From Kastovskya adunca ATA6-11-RM4 (lineage in GTDB: Bacteria > Cyanobacteriota > Cyanobacteriia > Cyanobacteriales > Coleofasciculaceae): a DNA stretch of 64,000 nucleotides. Below are positions 27,660 through 37,039 of the stretch, one piece after another; within the stretch, counting starts at the first letter, position 1, and each line of letters begins with the position of its first letter. Both the position numbers and the translations under genes were made by a program. The notes beneath the pieces are model-generated. The model saw only the letters and a list, made by a program, of their open reading frames with translations, was not told the origin of the DNA and did no database searches. The DNA lies in NCBI GenBank assembly GCA_019359445.1, contig JAHHHJ010000017.1, positions 43,640 through 107,639 of the forward strand. Direction: 5' to 3'.

Positions 27660-28823
27660 ATGAGTAATGCACCAATGGCTGACACCTACAGGTACTGGTA
27701 CCAGCAAGGAGAAACATTACGATCGCGATCGCAGTATGAAGAGGCGGTGGCTTGCTACGACAACGCGATCGCCATCTGCCCAGCTGATTACTGGGCGTGG
27801 TACCAACGCGGTATTGCCTTAGATGAACTGGCTCGCCATGAAGACGCCCTCTACAGTTTTGACAACGCCCTAGCAGAACGACCGCAGGATTACTGGGCAT
27901 GGTATCAGCGTAGCCGTACCTTGCAGCGGTTGGGACGTTTCCCAGAGGCGATCGCGGCTTTGGATAACGCCCTAGCAGAACGACCGCAGGATTACTGGGC
28001 GTGGTACAACCGGGGTTACATTGCCTTGTATAACCTCAATGACTATGAAGCGGCGATCGCTTCCTTTGACAAAGCCTTGGACATACGTTCCTCTGCTTAC
28101 TGGATATGGGATCGTCGGGGGGAAGCACTCCGCCAATTGAGTCGCAATGAAGAAGCCCTGGAGTGCTACGACAGAGCCTTAGATATCAAATCCAATGTCA
28201 GCATCACTTGGTACCACAAAGGCAAAGCCCTCGATGGTCTAAATTCTTGGAACGAAGCAATTGAGTGTTACCAAAGAGCTTTAGAAATTAATCCTTATGT
28301 AGCTATCGTTTGGTACGACAAAGGCATTGCCTACGATGAGTTGGAACGTTACGAAGAAGCCTTGAGTTGCTACCAAGAGGCGATCGCGCTTTACCCCTTG
28401 CACTACTGGGCATGGTATCAACAAGCGCAGGTACTTGAGCACCTAAATCGTTATCAAGACGCTCTCAATAGCTACAACCGCGCCCTAGAAGTCATGCCCG
28501 ATTGGAGCATCTGGGGGGAGCAGTATCATCAGCTTGGGAGCTGGATTTGGCACGACCGAGGCACCGTGTTACAGCAATTAGGACACTATCAAGACGCAAG
28601 TGCCAGCCTCGAAAAAGCCTTGGAAATTAAACCCAATAACGCCGACACCTGGTATAGCAAAGCCTGTTGTGATGCCCAACTTGGGAATACCGAACAGGGA
28701 CTAGAAAGCCTACAACACGCCCTCCAGCTCAACCGCGATCGCTATCGTCCCTTAGCACAAAGCGATCCTAGTATCGAATCCCTACGTCGCGATCGCAAGT
28801 TCCTCAGCCTGATTGAAGAGTGA
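27660..28823 (+). CDS. Tetratricopeptide-repeat protein, paralogue of the upstream gene
   Basis: A 387-residue protein of about ten 34-residue TPRs with the same DYWAWY start. Two adjacent repeats share a nearly identical 40-base stretch (around 27868 and 27970, 102 bases or exactly one repeat apart), pointing to recent unit duplication or gene conversion. Two later units carry SITWYHKG and AIVWYDKG instead. There is no signal peptide. It is probably co-transcribed with the first gene. Confidence 0.87.
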   Translation: MSNAPMADTYRYWYQQGETLRSRSQYEEAVACYDNAIAICPADYWAWYQRGIALDELARHEDALYSFDNALAERPQDYWAWYQRSRTLQRLGRFPEAIAALDNALAERPQDYWAWYNRGYIALYNLNDYEAAIASFDKALDIRSSAYWIWDRRGEALRQLSRNEEALECYDRALDIKSNVSITWYHKGKALDGLNSWNEAIECYQRALEINPYVAIVWYDKGIAYDELERYEEALSCYQEAIALYPLHYWAWYQQAQVLEHLNRYQDALNSYNRALEVMPDWSIWGEQYHQLGSWIWHDRGTVLQQLGHYQDASASLEKALEIKPNNADTWYSKACCDAQLGNTEQGLESLQHALQLNRDRYRPLAQSDPSIESLRRDRKFLSLIEE

Positions 28824-28844
28824 ACCTCAAGAAGGAAATCAAGG

Positions 28845-28865
28845 AGACGTTACGGTGAAACGTCT
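28845..28865. terminator. Hairpin between convergent genes
   Basis: AGACGTT (28845-28851) pairs with AACGTCT (28859-28865) around a 7-base loop, between the convergent TPR and deacylase genes. No T-run follows on either strand, so the assignment as a bidirectional terminator is tentative. Confidence 0.35.
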
Positions 28866-28874
28866 TCGAGTGGG

Positions 28875-30002
28875 CTACATCACTGACAAAACATACTCGC
28901 CTTCATTAACAGCATAGTTAGTAGAAACATCAAATACTAACCCTGCTGTTTCTGCACAAATATCAATCACAGCAGGTAAATTTCCGACTTGCTTAAAACT
29001 GATAATTTGATACAAATGCTCTCCGGCTTTAACCTCACTGCCTAATGGCACCCTTTCTTGAATCATTCCACCAGCTGGAGCGTAGTATTTTTTAATTTGA
29101 TTTTTTTGGATAAAACTCATTTCCTTAGCCTCTGCATCTCTCAGAGGAAAGCCAGGAATTTGTAAAAGTCCTTGTTGTACAAGGTAGTTTTTAATTCCAG
29201 CGACTCCTTTTTTCACTGATTCTGGATTCATTTGCATTCCAGAACCTAGTTCCAACGTCCAAGACTCTACATCAAAATTTATAATTTTACCCAAGCCTGA
29301 TAACTCCCTTTCCAAAGCCAGCCAGGGTTTCATAAAGGCTTCATCAAACGCATCGCCGTCATATTCATTCATGACAATTCCGTAATCAAGCAAGAAAAAA
29401 TTCGCACTTTCTTCTCTTCCCTGAAAGCAATACAAATAATCTAGAGCTTGATTGCTAGAACTATGAATATCAATGACATAATTAGCGTCTAAACATAAGG
29501 ATTGGAGCTGATAGCGATAGCGCTCATTGTGAGGAACACTACTAGGAGCCTTGATTTTATCGAGTTGTTTATCTAAATTTAAAATAATTCGTTGTAAATA
29601 ATTTTTTCGTATTTCAGCAATTTCAAGATTGATTTGAGTAGATGCAAACTCAGATAGATCCTGGCACTCTTTCTCATAATCCCAAAAAATCCGGTTCCAA
29701 TCTTTGCCGTCGTAAACATTAAAACGTCCGGTGGAAAAGAAATGAGTCCGCTGACTAGTACTTAAAGGATTACAAACAGGCACCAGCCAGATTTCACCGT
29801 TGAGTTGGCTTTCATCTAAAGTCATCAAAAATTCAATGAGCTGATAGATAACGGCATTACCAACAATTTCTGCTCCATGCAGATTGGATTGTAAATACGC
29901 TTTTTTGCCGGGTTGAGTCCCAAAGAATTTGTAGACTTGAATTTCGAGGCGATCGCCAGACGCTAATTGCAGCAGTGGAATTGTATCAACAGTAGGAATC
30001 AT
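28875..30002 (-). CDS. Succinylglutamate desuccinylase/aspartoacylase-family zinc deacylase
   Basis: A 375-residue M14-type metalloenzyme. Zinc ligands are visible in SNLHGAEIVGNAV (H-x-x-E, about residue 42) and YVIDIHSSSNQ (His, about 175). ETWTLELGSGMQMN-type residues near 250 (WTLELGSG) supply the catalytic Glu. Relatives remove acyl groups from amino acids, or act as carboxypeptidase-like enzymes of unknown substrate. The last ~90 residues form a beta-barrel extension usual in this family. It lies alone on the minus strand. Confidence 0.85.
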   Translation of the reverse strand: MIPTVDTIPLLQLASGDRLEIQVYKFFGTQPGKKAYLQSNLHGAEIVGNAVIYQLIEFLMTLDESQLNGEIWLVPVCNPLSTSQRTHFFSTGRFNVYDGKDWNRIFWDYEKECQDLSEFASTQINLEIAEIRKNYLQRIILNLDKQLDKIKAPSSVPHNERYRYQLQSLCLDANYVIDIHSSSNQALDYLYCFQGREESANFFLLDYGIVMNEYDGDAFDEAFMKPWLALERELSGLGKIINFDVESWTLELGSGMQMNPESVKKGVAGIKNYLVQQGLLQIPGFPLRDAEAKEMSFIQKNQIKKYYAPAGGMIQERVPLGSEVKAGEHLYQIISFKQVGNLPAVIDICAETAGLVFDVSTNYAVNEGEYVLSVM

Positions 30003-30095
30003 GGATAAATATTAGTAAGAAGTTAAGGCGGTTAAAAAAATTATTAAGTTGTCTTAGCCTCTATGAGTTAGAAACAATTCAGTAGCAGGATCTAT

Positions 30096-30224
30096 CTCAG
30101 GAGGACATGTAAAAATTATTGGTTTGTAGTGAGGGCTAAATTCCTCAAAATGGGGCTAAAGCCCTGACTACGAACCTTTAAAAATTTACATGGCAACGCA
30201 AAGTTTGATTGATTCGCCGACTTA
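30096..30224 (+). repeat. MITE-like foldback repeat, copy B
   Basis: It shares the block order of copy A: GGTTTGTAGTGAGGGCT, GGGCTAAAGCCCT, ACTACGA, TTTAAAAATTTACAT and GTTTGATTGATT. The core folds back on itself (AGTGAGGGCT with AGCCCTGACT). The ends are more diverged than in copy A, so the outer limits are approximate. Confidence 0.6.
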
Positions 30225-30232
30225 CTAGCTCC

Positions 30233-30871
30233 TTAAGTACCTGGCAAAGAACGCAGACGCTCATCGAGGTGAATACGTTCTGCCAACGCATGCAGCAAAG
30301 GGCCATGAGCGCCAAACTCTACAACGCTCACTGATCCCACGGGACAGCCTAAGCGATAACGAAAGCGCCCCACATCAATGCCCAACAAGCTACACAAAGT
30401 AATCCGAATTGTCGCTTTGTGAGAGACGATGAGTACATTACCCGTGCTGTAGCTTTGCTTAATTTCTTCGATCACCTGTAAGGCACGGGAGGCGATCGCC
30501 ACTGCTAATTCCCCTTCAGTTGGTGGATACCAAGCCGGATCAGCTAACCAACGGATATAGTCATCGTGGTAGTCATGGGAAACCGTTTCCACTGATTTCC
30601 CTTCCCACTTCCCATAGTTAATTTCCTTCAACTCCTCCCGCTGTTCTGGTTGTAAGCCAACTGCCTCACATAACGGTTTAGCCGTGGCGATTGTTCGCTT
30701 CATTGGGCTACAAAAAATTGCTGCCCAGGGCATTGCTTGATAGGTAGCCGCAAACGCTTGCGCCATCTCAATACCCTCTGGTGTGAGTTCTGGATCGATG
30801 GAACCGCAGTAGACATTCTCCCGGCTGCAAGTTGTTTGCCCATGACGCAGGAAAAAAAGCTTGAGGCTCAA
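30233..30871 (-). CDS. Histidine phosphatase family protein (phosphoglycerate mutase-like)
   Basis: A 212-residue branch-1 histidine phosphatase with the catalytic motif LRHGQTTCSREN (His10), a second Arg/Glu region in CSPMKRTIATAKPL and EINYGKWEGKS, and the late catalytic His in LIVSHKATIRI. It starts at a TTG (30871). Members include cofactor-dependent mutases, alpha-ribazole and sugar phosphatases; the length fits a small-molecule phosphatase better than a true glycolytic mutase. Confidence 0.88.
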   Translation of the reverse strand: MSLKLFFLRHGQTTCSRENVYCGSIDPELTPEGIEMAQAFAATYQAMPWAAIFCSPMKRTIATAKPLCEAVGLQPEQREELKEINYGKWEGKSVETVSHDYHDDYIRWLADPAWYPPTEGELAVAIASRALQVIEEIKQSYSTGNVLIVSHKATIRITLCSLLGIDVGRFRYRLGCPVGSVSVVEFGAHGPLLHALAERIHLDERLRSLPGT

Positions 30872-31097
30872 AGTAGTGACCTAGTAAAGAACTGAGACTA
30901 GGTTACAACGGCATTACTCCAGCAGATTGTGATCTGTAAGCCGGAATCGGGAATAATAAAGCCGTATTCATCTCTGACTTACGCCTTTTCTTGCTGAAGA
31001 AGCAATATCTGTAGGGGTATGGTACGGCGGCTTGCTACCTATAGCGGACAAGCAAATTACTGGCGTAAGTTTTATTCATCCGGTAGCCTGACTAAAC

Positions 31098-32612
31098 ATG
31101 AAACTCAACCTCCTACTAATCGTCGCGATTACTCTTGTGAGTACTGGATGTTCTGGAGGAGGGCGTTGTGCCAGTGGTGTCTTTGCTGATGTCGCGACTG
31201 GCTACGTCGCTGCTGGAGAAAGCGATCGCGCTTTGGAAGCGGCTCAAGCCATGAGGAAATCCGCTCTTCAAGCACGGGTACTCAGTGAAATCGCCGCTAG
31301 CTATGTTAAAGCGGGACAGGAGGACAAGGCAACTGCACTCTTTACCCAATCCTTAAAGATTGCCGACAAAATCGACTCCCCCCCTGACAAAGCGATGCTA
31401 CTAGAGGCGATCGCCTTGAACTATAAAGAAGCGGGACTCAATAACCACGCGGCTGCAACTCTATCTCAAGCCCTACAAGTCTCCAATTCCATCTGGGGAG
31501 CAGAATTTATCAAGGACACTGTATTAGAAAGAATTGCTGTTCGCTACGCAGAAATTGGCAAACCTGAGCAAGCCTTTCAAGTGCTGGACTCCATCTGGGG
31601 AGACTACCCCAAAGCCAGAGCAAAATCTCGTATCGCCTTAATGTATTTCGCCGCTGGTGACAAAAATCGAGCTTTGCAAATCGCTGCCAACATTGAGACG
31701 GCATCGTCTAAAGCCAATGCGTTGATGCAAATAGTCGCAGATACGGGGAAATATGAGCAAACCCTAGCAATTGCTCAAGAAATAGAAGACCCGACGCTCA
31801 AAAGCCAGATTTTAACCAAAATTGCCGCTCTGTATTCAGCCAAGCAACCCGAACAAGCGGCGAATGTATTGTCTCAGGCGTTGCAAGCGTCCCAGGCGAT
31901 AGAAGAGACGCCTGGGCAAGTAGAACAATTGAGTCACATATCCCTCGCCTATGCAGACATAGACAAACCAGAGTTAGCCGCAAAGACTTTGGCTGAAGCA
32001 CTTCAGCTGGTAAGTAATATTGACTCGGCTGATCGGCAAGCGGAAGCCTTGGTTAATATCGTTTCAGATTCGGCAAAAGCAGAACAAAAAGAGCAAGTAG
32101 CTGCTGTTTTAGCACCAGCCCTGGCAGTTGCTCAAACTATCGACAACGAGCAGAAAAAAGCTGAGACATTGGCAAAATTGGCGATCGCCTCTACAACAAT
32201 CTATTCCTACAACCAAGTTATTGACCTGATTCAAACTATTGCCTATCCTGAGATTCAGGCGTCTGCTCTGACTGAAATTGTCGAAAAATATCAAAAAGCT
32301 GGACAAAAAGAGCAGTCAACTTCGGCGTTAACCCAGGCACTTCAGACGATTCAAACTTTAAATAATCCTCAGGAAAAAGCGCGCCAATTAGGAATAATTG
32401 CGGTGCAACTTGCCAGATTTGGAGACTACCAACAAGCGATCGCGATCGCCCAAAGGATTGATCCGATTCAGGGCGGCTTACCAAAAGCCTCAGCTTTAGC
32501 GAAAATTGCTCAACTATATGTGAAAGATGATCAAAAAGAAAATGCGATCGCGCTTTTATCCTCAGCCCTAACCGCCGCCAAAGCAACTCCCTGCCCTATG
32601 AGGGAACCTTAA
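31098..32612 (+). CDS. Lipoprotein with repeated helical (TPR-like) units
   Basis: A 504-residue protein with a lipoprotein signal (LVSTGC, Cys18 lipidated). The rest is a string of ~35-residue helix pairs resembling TPR/alpha-solenoid units, with recurring KAxALxxIAxxYxxAG patterns such as KARAKSRIALMYFAAG and KASALAKIAQLYVKD. It is probably periplasmic and membrane-anchored and acts as a scaffold. Its 3' end overlaps the convergent PIN toxin gene by four bases. No specific partner is visible. Confidence 0.78.
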   Translation: MKLNLLLIVAITLVSTGCSGGGRCASGVFADVATGYVAAGESDRALEAAQAMRKSALQARVLSEIAASYVKAGQEDKATALFTQSLKIADKIDSPPDKAMLLEAIALNYKEAGLNNHAAATLSQALQVSNSIWGAEFIKDTVLERIAVRYAEIGKPEQAFQVLDSIWGDYPKARAKSRIALMYFAAGDKNRALQIAANIETASSKANALMQIVADTGKYEQTLAIAQEIEDPTLKSQILTKIAALYSAKQPEQAANVLSQALQASQAIEETPGQVEQLSHISLAYADIDKPELAAKTLAEALQLVSNIDSADRQAEALVNIVSDSAKAEQKEQVAAVLAPALAVAQTIDNEQKKAETLAKLAIASTTIYSYNQVIDLIQTIAYPEIQASALTEIVEKYQKAGQKEQSTSALTQALQTIQTLNNPQEKARQLGIIAVQLARFGDYQQAIAIAQRIDPIQGGLPKASALAKIAQLYVKDDQKENAIALLSSALTAAKATPCPMREP

Positions 32613-33043
32613 TCAGCGTTTCTGAGCTGAATCAGCAACGTTTGGGTTGTCCAAGTTGGGCAACCACATCCCAAAAAATCGCAATCTTGAGTCCAAATCG
32701 CCGCCTCCATCTCCAAGGCTAAAGCGACGGTAAACCAATCATCTGGATCTCTGGGAATCCGGTTTCTCGCTTCTGTCTCTAAGTGGCTGTACTCCGCTTC
32801 TGCAACCAAGGTAATCTTAGTTTCAATGAGGCGCATTGCCGATGCTAAAATTTCCTGTGCAGTTGCCTCAGTGAGTCCACCTCGACGTACTCTTGCTCTC
32901 AGTCGGCGTCTTAACTCATACTGAGTTTCATCCAAAATTCGCTCAGTGATAGAGAGAGCTAAATCAGAATGTTGGATCAGTTCCCTGCCTCGTTCCCGCA
33001 GCAGTTCCCCGACCAGTATATTAGTATCAATCACTAGTCTCAT
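32609..33043 (-). CDS. PIN-domain toxin
   Basis: About 144 residues from ATG 33043 (an in-frame ATG at 33049 adds two). PIN features are MRLVIDTNILVGEL (first Asp), a central Glu (ERILDETQYEL), RDPDDWFTVALALE (third Asp) and WTQDCDFLG (fourth Asp). It overlaps the end of the antitoxin gene by 17 bases, so the pair is coupled. It is a likely ribonuclease, unrelated in detail to the PIN protein at 5777. Confidence 0.85.
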   Translation of the reverse strand: MRLVIDTNILVGELLRERGRELIQHSDLALSITERILDETQYELRRRLRARVRRGGLTEATAQEILASAMRLIETKITLVAEAEYSHLETEARNRIPRDPDDWFTVALALEMEAAIWTQDCDFLGCGCPTWTTQTLLIQLRNAD

Positions 33044-33296
33044 TGTCATAGGGAAACGGCTTGCTTAAATCAAAAAGATCGGCAAATTCATCTTCTGTCA
33101 TACCCGTTTCCGCTAATGCTTGCTTAACAGCTCGATCTAAACGCTCCACGGCACGTTTGACTTCTTCCTGCTTTGTCCGCTTCTTTGGGTAGTAATGCCC
33201 TACTACCTCGCCATCTTGCACGATCGCTAGTGGTTCGTTCCCAGTTAGATAATCGAGCGATCGCGTCTTAAATTTTTCTACTTCCACATGCTTCAT
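33027..33296 (-). CDS. Antitoxin of the second PIN module (Phd/YefM-like)
   Basis: An 89-residue protein. The start KHVEVEKFKTRSLDYLTGNEPLAIVQDGEVVGHYYPKK has the beta-strand pattern (LAIVQDGEVVGHY) of Phd/YefM DNA-binding antitoxins, followed by a charged helical tail that would wrap the toxin. An A/T-rich leader with a GAGG-like site precedes the ATG. It probably represses its own operon. Confidence 0.78.
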   Translation of the reverse strand: MKHVEVEKFKTRSLDYLTGNEPLAIVQDGEVVGHYYPKKRTKQEEVKRAVERLDRAVKQALAETGMTEDEFADLFDLSKPFPYDNETSD

Positions 33297-33500
33297 GGCT
33301 TACCTCTTCATCGATTCAGCTCATCTGGTAGCTACATTTTAGGTAAGTTCTAGCTTTGAAGACTAGGTTGGGCGCGATCGCGTCTAAGCCCTTTGTAACA
33401 GCAAATACAAATTGCTGGAATCATAAAATTCTGGCTTCTTGCACTTGGATTTGCTGAAACCTCAACAGAGGTAGGAACTACGTCTTTACAACACCTATGC

Positions 33501-33758
33501 TCACCACTTCAAATACGCCGCCTCAACACCCTGCTCCCGCCGAATCTTTCCATCCTTCTCAAACCAGTCAATCACCTGCTGATGTGTCAACTCCTCAACC
33601 GGAATGCCCGTATCTTCCCCAATGTGCTTTAACAAGCGTAAGGACGAAATCGTTAATCGCGTTAAAAACTTCTCAGGGGAAGACAGCAACGCGAAATCAA
33701 CATCTGCTGACTCTTCGGTAGTTAAAAATTGTGTGGTGGGTTGCTGAGAATTAACCAT
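33501..33758 (-). CDS. Conserved-looking hypothetical protein
   Basis: An 85-residue protein from the ATG at 33758 (an earlier in-frame start at 33770 adds four). The composition is normal and mixed alpha/beta: SSPEKFLTRLTISSLRLLKHIG, then HQQVIDWFEKDGKIRREQG. No domain is recognised. It lies just downstream of sufR on the same strand, 50 bases after it, which may be chance. It resembles small uncharacterised cyanobacterial proteins. Confidence 0.6.
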   Translation of the reverse strand: MVNSQQPTTQFLTTEESADVDFALLSSPEKFLTRLTISSLRLLKHIGEDTGIPVEELTHQQVIDWFEKDGKIRREQGVEAAYLKW

Positions 33759-33807
33759 AGTTATAAGCAATATTTCTAACTTTTAGGATAACAAGCCTTG
33801 TTATTCG

Positions 33808-34488
33808 TTAATCGTCTTTGCATCGAATCAAATAGCCGCAGCGGTGCTCGCCGTCATTAATCCAGTGCGTCCGTTCCACCTGACAATCTGGTAGTGCGGC
33901 GGCAAACATTTCTAACTCATGTCCGCATACGCTGGGGAAAGACTCAGCCACATTGGAAATGGCGCAGTTATGTTCCGTCAAGATGAACTGAGTTTGAGGA
34001 TTTTGCTCAGGATGTTCTATCTTGTGCCACTCTGCCATATAACCTTCTGCTTTCCGTAGCTCTACCAAATTGGCAACCCGTTCTTGTACAGAACCCTTCC
34101 CCAGACGCTGCCGATATTCGATCGCCTTGCGTTCCCATTGTTTGCGGAGAATCGTGCTAACCTGCTCCTTGCCTACAGTTTCTGCCAAGGTATCCAAAAG
34201 CGAGACGGCAAATTCACCGTAGCGGTTGGGGAAGCGATGCGCTGAAAGCGCCGCTACGCTATCGCGTCCCTTTTGACTTAACTGATAGACGTGCTGAGGA
34301 CGCCCCATACCCGTTTGCACCGACTGATACTCAATGAGCGCTTCTGCTTCTAAATCCTTTAGATGACGCCGAATGGCTTGCGGACTCACCGCCAAGGCTT
34401 CTGCTAAATCTTGTGCCGTTGCTGAAGCGTGTTTTAGTAAATGTTGCAGAATGTCTTGTTTTGTGGAAGGTTGGTGCGCGATCGTCAT
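33808..34488 (-). CDS. sufR: Fe-S cluster biogenesis repressor SufR
   Basis: About 226 residues from ATG 34488. The open frame runs on to 34641, but the extra 51 residues cover the intergenic operators and are not expected. An N-terminal winged helix (KQDILQHLLKHASATAQDLAEALAVSPQAIRRHL) is followed by a C-terminal cluster-binding region with CAISN, SVCGHE, and HRCGYLIRC (cysteines near 176, 188 and 215-223). SufR binds a [4Fe-4S] cluster and represses sufBCDS and itself when iron-sulfur supply is adequate. It is divergent from sufB with two operator-like repeats between. Confidence 0.93.
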   Translation of the reverse strand: MTIAHQPSTKQDILQHLLKHASATAQDLAEALAVSPQAIRRHLKDLEAEALIEYQSVQTGMGRPQHVYQLSQKGRDSVAALSAHRFPNRYGEFAVSLLDTLAETVGKEQVSTILRKQWERKAIEYRQRLGKGSVQERVANLVELRKAEGYMAEWHKIEHPEQNPQTQFILTEHNCAISNVAESFPSVCGHELEMFAAALPDCQVERTHWINDGEHRCGYLIRCKDD

Positions 34489-34547
34489 CGTCTTTGGTGT
34501 AAGAGCAGCATTGAAAGGCAAGGGAAAAATCCCAATTCGGACTTTGA

Positions 34548-34561
34548 CAACATCTTTATTG
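34548..34561. promoter_or_regulatory. Imperfect SufR operator (CAAC-N6-ATTG)
   Basis: CAAC (34548-34551), six bases, then ATTG (34558-34561) differs by one base from the CAAC-N6-GTTG repeat reported for SufR in Synechocystis. It lies 40 bases from the perfect site at 34588, about four helical turns apart and on the same face. It is nearer sufR and may control its own promoter. Confidence 0.6.
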
Positions 34562-34587
34562 TTATTGTATTTTACAATGGAGTTAAA

Positions 34588-34601
34588 CAACAGGGTTGTT
34601 G
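34588..34601. promoter_or_regulatory. SufR operator (CAAC-N6-GTTG)
   Basis: CAAC (34588-34591), AGGGTT, GTTG (34598-34601) is an exact match to the SufR repeat. It sits between divergent sufR and sufB, the position where two SufR sites are known in Synechocystis. With the imperfect site at 34548 it forms a two-site arrangement. Confidence 0.78.
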
Positions 34602-34699
34602 TTTTAGTCTTCAGCTCAAGATAGTTGCTGCTTGACGCCAACCCGCACCCACCGCTGATCCTTAAAGCCTCCTGTAGAAAGCACTAAGAACATTTAATA

Positions 34700-36139
34700 A
34701 TGACTGCCACCGTAAAGACACTTGTTAACCAGCCTTATAAATACGGTTTCGTCACCGATATTGAAGTAGATACCCTTCCTCGTGGTTTGAGCGAGGATGT
34801 AGTTCGCCTCATCTCTGCCAAAAAGAACGAACCGGAGTTCATGCTGGAGTTCCGCCTCAAAGCGTATCGGCAATGGCAGAAGATGAAGGCACCCCAATGG
34901 GCGCATGTCGAGTATCCTCCCATTAATTACCAAGATATTATTTATTACTCGGCTCCCAAAAAGAAAGCCCAAAAGCTTGATAGTCTCGATGAAGTCGATC
35001 CTGCCCTTTTAGAAACCTTCGAGAAGTTAGGGATTTCCCTCTCTGAGCAAAAGCGTCTAGCAAATGTTGCCGTAGACGCCATCTTTGATAGTGTTTCCAT
35101 CGCGACGACATTCAAAGACAAACTAGCAGAATCCGGCGTGATCTTTTGCTCGATCTCCGAAGCCCTACAAGAACATCCCGAGTTAATTAAGAAATACCTG
35201 GGTAGCGTTGTCCCCGTTGCGGATAACTACTATGCAGCCCTCAATGCTGCCGTATTTAGTGACGGTTCCTTCGTGTTTATCCCCAAAGGCGTCAAATGCC
35301 CGATGGAACTGTCTACCTACTTCCGCATCAACTCCGGAGATACTGGGCAGTTTGAGCGTACCTTGATTGTTGCCGAAGAAGGCGCTTCCGTCAGCTACCT
35401 GGAAGGCTGTACCGCACCGATGTATGACACCAACCAATTACACGCGGCTGTTGTAGAGTTGGTGGCGTTGGACAATGCCGAAATCAAATACTCCACCGTG
35501 CAGAACTGGTACGCTGGCGACGAAAACGGCAAAGGTGGTATCTACAACTTCGTGACCAAGCGGGGACTCTGTAAAGGCGTCAACTCCAAAATTTCTTGGA
35601 CGCAGGTAGAAACAGGTTCCGCCATTACTTGGAAGTACCCTAGTTGCGTCTTGGTGGGTGACAACTCCGTCGGTGAGTTTTACTCCGTTGCCCTCACCAA
35701 CAACAAGCAACAGGCAGATACCGGAAGCAAGATGGTGCATATCGGCAAAAATACCCGTAGCACCATTATTTCCAAGGGAATTTCTGCGGGTCGTTCTCAA
35801 AATAGCTACCGAGGTTTGGTGAAGATTAGTCCCAAGGCGGAAGGCGCACGGAACTACTCTCAGTGCGACTCGATGCTGATTGGCGACACCGCCCAAGCAA
35901 ACACCTTCCCTTACATCCAGGTGGAGAACAACACCTCGAAAGTAGAACACGAAGCCTCTACCTCAAAGATTGGGGAAGACCAGTTATTCTACTTCTCTCA
36001 ACGAGGTATTTCTGAAGAAGATGCGATCTCAATGATGGTGAGCGGCTTCTGTAAGGATGTCTTCAACGAGTTGCCAATGGAGTTTGCGGCTGAAGCAGAC
36101 AAACTACTCAGCCTGAAGTTGGAAGGCAGTGTGGGTTAA
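34700..36139 (+). CDS. sufB: Fe-S cluster assembly scaffold SufB
   Basis: A 479-residue SufB, the scaffold subunit of the SufBC2D complex on which clusters are built. SKKG-type regions are intact: VYIPKGVKC-like [27 protein letters not shown], the beta-helix core ([12 protein letters not shown]) and the C-terminal [17 protein letters not shown]. It is first in the suf operon, with its start 60 bases beyond the SufR site. Length and order match cyanobacterial SufB. Confidence 0.97.
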   Translation: MTATVKTLVNQPYKYGFVTDIEVDTLPRGLSEDVVRLISAKKNEPEFMLEFRLKAYRQWQKMKAPQWAHVEYPPINYQDIIYYSAPKKKAQKLDSLDEVDPALLETFEKLGISLSEQKRLANVAVDAIFDSVSIATTFKDKLAESGVIFCSISEALQEHPELIKKYLGSVVPVADNYYAALNAAVFSDGSFVFIPKGVKCPMELSTYFRINSGDTGQFERTLIVAEEGASVSYLEGCTAPMYDTNQLHAAVVELVALDNAEIKYSTVQNWYAGDENGKGGIYNFVTKRGLCKGVNSKISWTQVETGSAITWKYPSCVLVGDNSVGEFYSVALTNNKQQADTGSKMVHIGKNTRSTIISKGISAGRSQNSYRGLVKISPKAEGARNYSQCDSMLIGDTAQANTFPYIQVENNTSKVEHEASTSKIGEDQLFYFSQRGISEEDAISMMVSGFCKDVFNELPMEFAAEADKLLSLKLEGSVG

Positions 36140-36247
36140 TAACTTTGCTACCTATAGTGGGCATTATCCTTTGCGGCTTGGTGTGTTCAACGCCCTAGGT
36201 CGCAAAGGGAAGTGCAGAGGGGCAAGAGAGGAGTTTAGAGGTTAGCG

Positions 36248-37039
36248 ATGATTAAGGAAAATAGCAAAGTAATTTTATCAGTGCGCGGTCTGACGGCAGA
36301 AGTCGATGGCACAGAGATTTTGCAGGGCGTGAACCTGGAAGTAAAAGCCGGGGAAATTCATGCAGTAATGGGGCGCAACGGTTCTGGGAAGAGTACGTTC
36401 TCCAAGGTTCTCGCTGGACACCCGGAGTATAAAGTCACGGGTGGCGAGATTATTTTCAAAGGCGAAAATATTTTGGAGACAGAACCGGAAGAACGAGCGA
36501 TCGCGGGAATCTTTCTCGCCTTCCAGTACCCGTTGGAAATTCCCGGTGTCAGCAATTTAGACTTCCTACGCGTCGCCTACAATTCTCGCCTGAAAAATCA
36601 GGGGAAAGAGGAAATAGATGTCTTCGATTTTGAAGACTTAGTTCATGAGAAGTTGGACATTGTGAAGATGAATCCTAGCTTCTTAGAACGCAGTCTTAAT
36701 GAGGGCTTCTCTGGTGGTGAGAAGAAGCGCAACGAGATTTTGCAAATGGCTTTGTTAGAGCCAATGCTAGCGATTCTTGATGAGACGGATTCTGGCTTGG
36801 ATATTGATGCGTTGAAGATTGTTGCTGATGGCGTCAATCAGTTGGCAAGTCCTGACAATGCGATGATTTTGATTACCCACTACCAGCGGATGCTGACTTA
36901 CATTGAACCGGATTTTGTTCATGTAATGCACGCCGGACGCATTATCAAGTCTGGTGGTAAGGAATTAGCCCTAGAGCTAGAAAAAACCGGGTATGACTGG
37001 ATCGATCAGGAGATGACGGCGGAGGTGGCGACGCGATGA
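36248..37039 (+). CDS. sufC: Fe-S assembly ATPase SufC
   Basis: A 263-residue ABC-type ATPase that powers SufBD. Walker A is GRNGSGKST (about 41-49), the signature [11 protein letters not shown], Walker [17 protein letters not shown] and the His switch ITHYQRM. It starts 108 bases after sufB with a GAGG-type site, and its last four bases overlap sufD (ATGA), so sufC and sufD are coupled. Confidence 0.97.
   Translation: MIKENSKVILSVRGLTAEVDGTEILQGVNLEVKAGEIHAVMGRNGSGKSTFSKVLAGHPEYKVTGGEIIFKGENILETEPEERAIAGIFLAFQYPLEIPGVSNLDFLRVAYNSRLKNQGKEEIDVFDFEDLVHEKLDIVKMNPSFLERSLNEGFSGGEKKRNEILQMALLEPMLAILDETDSGLDIDALKIVADGVNQLASPDNAMILITHYQRMLTYIEPDFVHVMHAGRIIKSGGKELALELEKTGYDWIDQEMTAEVATR

Noticed and set aside
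35438..35950. Long frame antisense to sufB
   Set aside because: A shadow of the highly conserved sufB coding strand. The same applies to the antisense frame at 37441-37911 in sufD.
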